Positions 57,607 through 64,000 of a stretch of DNA of 64,000 bases are shown piece by piece. The notes beneath the pieces are model-generated. The model ran no database searches. It worked only from the letters and a program-made list of their open reading frames with translations, and had not been told where the DNA came from. The position numbers were made by a program, and so were the translations under genes. The stretch is taken from contig JBCFYV010002255.1 in assembly GCA_039000515.1 (NCBI GenBank), positions 19,066,390-19,130,389 on the forward strand, given 5' to 3'. Source of the stretch: Timema cristinae (lineage: Eukaryota; Arthropoda; Insecta; Phasmatodea; Timematidae). Numbering within the stretch: the first letter of the stretch is position 1; every line of letters starts with the position of its first letter.

Positions 57607-59164
57607 CTGTAACACCCCCTTTTTATGTATTCTTATACCCATATATAACAGACAGGTTGGTTACAAGAGAGTTATTTTTATTAAACAAAATGACAAAAAA
57701 GGCTCTATGAGAGAGTGAGACATGCCTATTGTTAGGCACATAATAACACATAATATCCGTACTCAATGGCCGAAGAGTAATAACAACACAACAAAAATGC
57801 GGGGTGCCTCCCCGAGTTCATAAATGGCCAAACAAACAATTTTGACAATTACGGTTAAATTTACCTTCGCACAAATCTGGTAGGGATAAAAATAATAAAG
57901 AAGGATGGCGATAGTAAACCCTAGACTATGGTAATATCAAAAGGATATCAGCTAGTCACTATCGGCGACTTTAATTTATCAGAGTAATAGACAAAATTTT
58001 CTAGATAAAAGAATATCTTAACAGCCATAAATGGGCGTAATAGAAATATACAACAAAAATAGAAGCATTCGTTATAGTTAGGAAAATTAACGTTAAACAT
58101 TTCAACTAGAGTTAAAAGAATAAGCACGCCAACACACGGCCCCTGATTTAACCAACAAAGAATAAATCTCCGATGTTTAACAATAACAAATAAACTTCCC
58201 ATTAATAACACGTGGCATAATCTTAAAACATAGGATTTGGGAAAATTACAATATAATACAGCCCAATGCGACACAGGACCAAAAATTGCGGTGCTCTAGA
58301 ACATAAACCCATCCGTGAAGCGGATAAAAGAGTTTCCCTATCAAACAAATGTTTTGGGTACACCCGTGCAAAAGTATTATTTTTAGCCATAGTCTTTAAG
58401 CGAAATTTAGGAGATCCGGTATGAATAAATAAAGATTCGACTTATAATATAACATCCCAAACGGTAATTTTGAATGGTTAATGCCAAACAGAATTTATAA
58501 ATAAACAAAGCTAAATCCATCCAAGACCATAGTGCCTCACCTAGCGATCGTAGAGCAATGTGTACTGGCACTACAGAGTTCTGCCATTATATACACACGC
58601 TTGGGGCCATGTGTTCTCAAAGCGCAAGATGGGTAGAGAGGTAAAGGGGTAGCACTGTTCTGGAACACACTTACACAGTCTAGGCATAATTCAAACGCAC
58701 GCAAAACAGTATTTCCGTTATCTTACAATCACGGCTGTCGGTGCGCACCCAACCTGCGCATATTGACTGTATTATTTTCTTGGGCGAGGCACAATTAAGA
58801 GGTGAACAGCGAACTATGATCCCTCAGGTCAGTCTGAAATGAGTCGTGCCGCGATGTTGTTGTGGTGTGGAGCCTTGTCGTGACGAGCCAACTGTGGCAG
58901 AAGTGGTAAGCCAAACCATCCTCTTCTTTACGTGTTGTAACAAGGTTACAAACCTTCTGATGGCATACGGTCGTATCCATCCTCTGCGTCCTTGGTTCTG
59001 ATCCTGACCAGGTTGTATAGGGCCTGATCATCCTGGATTCATTCACGTACGTCAGTTTATATCTCAGCACTATATTTAAATATATTATGTTTGGGCACCA
59101 GATAGTTTCACGTTCCCTAAAAACGATCAGATATCCAATTCTTTGACTGCGCAAGAGTGTAACA
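57607..59164 (-). other. Unusual ~1.5-kb segment, possible solo LTR
   Basis: On the minus strand it begins TGTTACAC and ends GGGTGTTACA, TG...CA ends of LTR style. A TATA-like TGTATATAATGG lies inside (minus strand, about 58588-58600). I see no convincing flanking duplication, and the 119-codon minus ORF has no recognisable domain. Confidence 0.3.
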
Positions 59165-59169
59165 TAGAT

Positions 59170-59845
59170 CCACTCTGTTTTTATATGCTATCACGGGTGT
59201 TTTTCCTATGGCTGCCGAGAGGGCTTCTTGCAACCCCCACTGCGTCCCCTTATGTGATTTCCCTTTTTAGAAAGATCTCAGCTAACGTTGCTTTCACTTT
59301 CACTTAAAAAAGTGCAACTCGGTTTGTAGAGATCTTTAACAATTTGTCCTGTACTTTACAGCTAGTTTTTAAGGATCGTAAATACTAAAAAACACAATAT
59401 TAATTTTGCCTTTATTTTTAAAAATGAGACCAAGTGACACTACAGTACGTCCTTCACTAAAATTCATAAATCCCGCCTAAGTTAACCTGAAATACATGTT
59501 ATTCTTCAACCTCTATTTTTGGGTCAACTACATGCAGTAAAGAATGATTTTGTAAAATAGGGTACGGATGGCAGCCAGACTATCCAATGAATGATTACAA
59601 TAACTTATAACAGTTATATTCTTCCCCATGCCACGCGTTACAATTTTGTGTATTTATATCAGTGTGACTGAAACACACTACAACAAAAAGTGCTTGAAGT
59701 GGTGAAATATAGATCTTATAAAGTAAATTGGAACCCCATATAGTAGCGAGTAGAAACACAATTATTACTAATTACTCCTAATATATAAAGATTATTTTCT
59801 TTTCCCAGATAAAAGAACGATTTTTCTAAATAAATAAAATAAACC
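59170..59845. other. Intron, nothing recognised
   Basis: No feature recognised. Confidence 0.45.
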
Positions 59846-59851
59846 AAATAA

Positions 59852-60587
59852 GCGCTGGTCTTATGACTCCTGGATAAATATTAATCTGGCATATAGATAT
59901 TGATATCTGGTCGATTAGTTAAAAGTGCGTCTTATGACTGCCAGATTTAGCATTTATCCATCACATTTTTATCGGGAGGTTTAAGTACCTGATAACTTTT
60001 AGCTGAAAGTTAAAATGGGCATTGCCTTAGTGACGCGTTGTTTTTCATGAGGTTTCGCCTGTAAGAATCTGTTTTTAGTTAAAATTTTTGTTCCTGTGTT
60101 CAATAGGCACAGGCCCAGGCTCTAACTATACATAAAGTTAGAACATTTAATTCACACTTTTATATAAACTGACAGGCTATCTGTAGAGTTCTGGTTGTAT
60201 AAGAACACATTATCAAAATGTGAGTACAATAAATGAAATTTTGTAAACGTTGTACCCAACTATTAACCACATTTTGGCAGACACCAAAATTAGTATTTGT
60301 AAGACATCTTAGCTTCTGCACCCACGTGACGCCATCTGTTCACTCACACTCGTTTAGCTGCCATTATTTAACAAATATTGAGCGTTGTCGCAACTAGCCA
60401 GGTTGTATTGCGCGCACCAGTAAAAAACAGTACCAACCTTGCGTTTTATTCATAAAAATATATTTATCCTACAGATAAATTCTGTTCATAATACAAGTAA
60501 AATATTAAAGTGGCTGATAACCTTTATCTGGTAGCTAACTTTAACCTCTCGATAGCAATATTTATGCGGTTGTCATAAGACCAGCCC
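59852..60587. mobile_element. PIF/Harbinger-like MITE
   Basis: 736 bp with TAA on both sides (59849-59851 and 60588-60590). TIR GCGCTGGTCTTATGACTCCT pairs with GGTTGTCATAAGACCAGCCC at the other end, and similarity continues inward (ATAAATATT). No transposase ORF. Confidence 0.8.
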
Positions 60588-60590
60588 TAA

Positions 60591-61093
60591 AGAGTACAGA
60601 AAAAGGGTGGGGGGGAGTCACGTTATACACATTTTATAACACAATGACATATATTTTATGCCCCATAAAGATCCCAGCAACTTTTTTTTATAAAAATTGA
60701 AATAATAAAAGTCTCACCCCTCACGATAGTCTAAAAGATACATAACACAAACTAAATTTCAGTTAAAATGGATTCCACCACCTCCTTTACTGCTGTACTC
60801 TTAAAACCAATTTGGCATAAAAAAAACTAGGTAGAAAAAACATTATTTCTTGCGTCTCAGAGAAGAAGGGGAGGGTGTGTTCCAAACATCTCAAACTCCC
60901 TTGTGGAACTAAGCCACTATTCTACACTTACTGTATTTAAAAGACCAATTAACTATTTTTAAAACCCCAACAGCTAGCTCAAAAGTTTTAAGGGCTAAAT
61001 TGTATTTTTTAAATATAAATAACTTATAGGCATATATACTATAGAAGAAAGAGTTAATGTTAATATAGTTTTTAATAAAACAAAATATAAATA
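60591..61093. other. AT-rich intron, nothing recognised
   Basis: No feature recognised. Confidence 0.5.
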
Positions 61094-61377
61094 CCCGCTT
61101 CGGTGGCTGCATGATCTAAGGCACTACTCTCTAAATAGACTAGACTGTCGATGATAGGGATATCGTAGTTCGATCCAGATTGCGTGTACTGAGGGTGTTT
61201 TTTTTCCTAAATCGTTTCCCGCGCGCTCTCTTCCCTCTCTCTCTCTCCTCTCTCTCTCCCTCTCTCCACGTGAATTTGAGCACACTTCCTCTAAATTAAT
61301 TCTTCCTCATCTTTAAGCCACTAGCATAATTAGTACATTAGCGTACACATCCCAAAGTAAGATGCGGCGCTAAAAAA
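61094..61377 (+). mobile_element. SINE C copy with (CT)n insertion
   Basis: Head 'CGGTGGCTGCATGATCTAAG', box B region 'GTAGTTCGATCC', a ~50-bp CT-rich expansion in the body, tail with poly-A. Confidence 0.8.
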
Positions 61378-61559
61378 ATATATAAATAGGAATGTAAAAT
61401 ATGGTCTTGGGATTTAAACCATAAATTCCTAAACCAACTGATGTACACTAGTATATAATTATACAAAACAGTATTTGTCATAAAAATAAATATCAAGTTT
61501 TCTTACTTAGACCTACTCTGGTATTAGGAACTTGAGAGTTAAGTGCCGTATTTACTAAA

Positions 61560-62215
61560 GTACATCACTTATCCCTATCTTGTTCTAGTTCTATCCCCTC
61601 CACCTCATTACACTCTATCCCTATCTTGTTATAGTTCTATCCCCTCCACCTCATTACACTATCCCTATCTTGGGCTAGTTCTATCCACTCCACCTCATTA
61701 CACTCTATCCCTATTTGGGCTAGTTCTATCCACTCCACCTCATTACACTCTATCCCTATCTTGAGCTAGTTCTCTCCAGTCCACCTCATTACACCTTATT
61801 CCTATCTTGAGCTATTTCTATCCACTCCACGTCATTACAATCTATCCCTATCTTGGCTAGATCTATCCACTCCACCTCATTACAGTAATCCCTATCTTGG
61901 GCTAGATCTATTCATTCCACCTCATTACACTATCCCTATCTTGTTCTAGTTCTATCCACTCCACCTCATTACACCTATCCCTATCTGTTCTAGTTCTACC
62001 AGTCCCCCTCATTTACACTCTATCCCTATCTTGTTCTAGTTCTATCCACTCCACCTCATTACACTCTATCCCTATTTGTTCTACTTCTATCCACTCCACC
62101 TCATCACAGTCCATCCCTATCCTGTTTTAGTTCTATCCAGTCAAACCTAATACATCCGATCCCTATCTTGTTCTAGTTCTATCCAGTCCACCTCATTACA
62201 CCTCATCTCTTTCAC
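61560..62215 (-). repeat. LINE-derived minisatellite array 3, about 14 units of ~44-46 bp
   Basis: Units read CTTGTTCTAGTTCTATCCAC or CTTGAGCTAGTTCTCTCCAG then the CCACCTCATTACA block. Different variant bases from arrays 1 and 2 (TCCAC for TCCAG; TTGTT for TTGAG) indicate local homogenisation. Confidence 0.92.
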
Positions 62216-62260
62216 ATCCATTCTAATTGTATCCTCCCCTCTGCATCTAAAATATCTATA
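62216..62260 (-). mobile_element. LINE family 1 fragment upstream of array 3
   Basis: The minus strand gives a degraded E-D-T-I-R-M-D-V-K-E segment running straight into the first unit. Confidence 0.65.
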
Positions 62261-62661
62261 TATTTTGCTAGAATTCAAACCCTGACTTCCACATAATAAA
62301 ACATTACACTAAGTGAGCCTGACACCTTTGTCTCCATGTACAACTGACAAGGATGTATTCAATTTCCGACTGTTCTTTTAAGGATAATATCAAATGATCC
62401 AAGAGAAATGGGGTGGGAAAAAAATACATTAGATGTGAGTGAATATTTACTCTTGTTTAAAACCCTCGAAGCACTCGGATGTCATTCAATCTACGTGAGT
62501 TTCTGTTCTATCGATAAAAACGTCGCTGAGAGGATTAATGCTGACGGGCTGTAATGCGGCTCTAATACAAAAGGCTTGTTTCGCAAAATGATCCCTCAAT
62601 TAGACGGGAGGACAAAGAGAGGAGAATTGTTTTGGGTATTTATTGATCAAGGGCTGCTAGA

Positions 62662-62933
62662 TTTATTATTATTAATTATTATTATTTAGCACCGCGTCTT
62701 ACTAACGTTCGGGTTATACGCTTTAAGTACTAATTACGCTAATGGAATGGGAATTGGGAAGGTTGAATTAGAGGAAGTGAACCCGCATTTGCGTGGAAGA
62801 GAGAGAGTGGAAAGCCATTTAGGAAAAACCACCCCAGTTCACCCGACTGAGATTCGAACCTCGATCTTCCCGTCCTCAGCGGTCGAGCTCAACACGACTA
62901 GCGCGTTAGCCAACTACGCCACCGAGGCGGGTT
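62662..62933 (-). mobile_element. SINE A copy with 12-bp TSD
   Basis: Full-length, near-consensus; duplication AGGGCTGCTAGA at 62650-62661 and 62934-62945. Confidence 0.94.
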
Positions 62934-62999
62934 AGGGCTGCTAGAATTATACTACTATAAAGCCACACGGCTGATTCACTCAATGACATTATTGTTTAC

Positions 63000-63262
63000 C
63001 CACTTCCAGGTGAGCTAGAAACTTGAAATTTGGCAAACTTATAGCTTCTATCCTGTAACCTACGGGATTTTTTTTTTAACACCCGAAAAAAAATCAAAAT
63101 GGCGGAAAAACTTTAAAGTCAATATGAACCTTTTTTTGGAGGTTTCTTGTGGCTAAACGGTAAGACCTATCAAAAAACGACTCTAGTATTACATTAGTTT
63201 ACATCCTCTTGCAAAGAAAACTTATTGATGGTTTGGGGGCGAAGCCCCTAACGAGCAAAGCG
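63000..63262 (-). mobile_element. Interspersed repeat K
   Basis: Reverse-complement match to 30252-30556, ending in hairpins GGGGGCGAAGCCCC and CGAGCAAAGCGAG. Confidence 0.7.
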
Positions 63263-63812
63263 AGTTATCTATACTTATAAAATAACATGTCCCGACCGAC
63301 CGACCGACCGACCGACTGACCGACTGACCGACCGACTGACTGACTGACTGACTGACTGATTCATCATCGCCGAGCGCAAACTATCAAGGCTACAAGCATG
63401 AAATTCGGACTGTATATTCATTTTGTTATGTAGGCACCCACTAAGAAAGGATTCTAGAAAATTCCACCCCAAAGGGGTCAAAATATGGGATGATAATATG
63501 TATGATAATATGTATGAAAGTCCGTCATTTTGAAAGTTACATAAACAAAATTTTGTATTTCGGTTATTGACGTAAAACAAATAAATACGTGTTTCAGGAA
63601 TTTTGGAAATTTTATTTAATAAGGGATGAAAAAGGGGTGTAAGTTTGTATCGGACTTGCATTATTTTTGATCTGAGGTCAAGTTATGGTCATCAACGTAA
63701 CGTAATATTTTAAATTAATCTGTAAATACATATTATATTTTCGCATTTGTATATAATCAACTTCCACGCGAGCAAAGCCGCGGGCAACAGCTATCTAGTG
63801 TTTTATATAACC
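63263..63812 (-). mobile_element. RTE-like/SINE-like element with (GACC)n/(GACT)n block
   Basis: The right end reads, on the minus strand, TAGATAGCTGTTGCCCGCGG, a terminal motif common in arthropod retroelements (from memory). It contains a 4-bp microsatellite at 63294-63358 and 'AGGATTCTAGAAAATTCCAC'. The 128-codon minus ORF crosses the microsatellite and is not a credible gene. Confidence 0.55.
63294..63358. repeat. (GACC)n/(GACT)n tetranucleotide repeat
   Basis: Sixteen contiguous 4-mers changing from mainly GACC to GACT along its length. Confidence 0.95.
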
Positions 63813-63819
63813 GCATCGT

Positions 63820-64000
63820 AATACCTGTTCAGATTATACTCATATATAATAAATTACTCTAATGGCGTAAGGATGAGGTAGTCTACCCGCATTTACGTGG
63901 AAGTAGAGTGGAAAATAACACCCTCAGTAGACACAACCGGGATTCGAACCCCGATATTTCTTTCATCGGCAGTCTAATATATCGCGAGAGTGCAGTCTTA
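63820..64000 (-). mobile_element. SINE C copy cut by the window end
   Basis: Tail complement 'CGCATCGTAATACCTGTTCA', body, box B complement GGGATTCGAACCCCGATA; the head continues past 64000. Confidence 0.75.

Noticed and set aside
58795..59154. 119-codon minus-strand ORF as a gene
   Set aside because: No domain, no splice partners, and it lies in a segment with LTR-like ends.
63275..63661. 128-codon minus-strand ORF with Ser/Arg/Val repeats
   Set aside because: Its C-terminal part is the tetranucleotide repeat and the rest lies in a retroelement remnant.

Overview
This is an AT-rich animal nuclear window, most likely from an insect. It covers the interior of one very large plus-strand protein-coding gene, and nearly everything else is intron filled with transposon copies. 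The evidence for an insect is canonical GT/AG introns, a GC-rich Ser/Pro/Gln-rich coding style, tRNA-headed SINEs ending in (TAA)n, and LINE, PIF/Harbinger-like and foldback remnants. Antisense reading of the commonest young SINE gives a peptide that I recall from automatic annotations of Timema stick insects. That species guess is memory only and unverified.

The gene. Three internal exons, 909-1597, 35089-37019 and 40379-41909, join in phase (2 then 1, then 2 at the last donor) and are separated by introns of about 33.5 kb and 3.4 kb. The gene enters from the left and leaves to the right (final intron over 22 kb), so neither start nor stop codon is visible. The encoded part is about 1,380 residues of mostly low-complexity sequence: six R-x-S-P-type motifs in exon A; Pro-rich, poly-Ser, poly-Gly and poly-Gln tracts in exon B; and a charged, probably helical block plus five ~10-residue K-[DE]-x-Q-D-x-R-Y repeats in exon C. 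I do not recognise the family and give no symbol. Exon C can only be read through with three one-base frame corrections of the same sign. That suggests missing bases in the assembly, although pseudogenisation cannot be excluded.

The introns. (1) Three tRNA-headed SINE groups, A, B and C, share one 3' tail; several young copies have target-site duplications (TSDs). A second SINE set (D1/D2) shares a different tail, and there are smaller groups E and F. (2) Three ~46-bp minisatellite arrays (11.0-11.5, 24.7-25.3 and 61.6-62.2 kb) are tandem amplifications of one short C-terminal segment of a LINE reverse-transcriptase ORF. Each array is still embedded in a minus-strand fragment of that LINE. 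(3) At 27.9-29.1 kb a TTAA-flanked foldback element contains a SINE and a LINE, and the LINE contains another SINE; three TSD pairs give the insertion order. (4) A 62-bp 'mini-SINE' (39116-39177), made of head fused to tail, has a perfect 13-bp TSD. (5) A 218-bp perfect palindrome lies at 45065-45282. (6) There are two PIF/Harbinger-like non-autonomous elements with TAA duplications (15465-16052, with a 46-codon ORF, and 59852-60587), and several foldback families.

I found no rRNA gene, intact tRNA gene, CRISPR array, operon or complete transposase or reverse transcriptase. The strongest leads are the LINE-derived minisatellites, the head-swapping SINE families, and the unrecognised gene itself.
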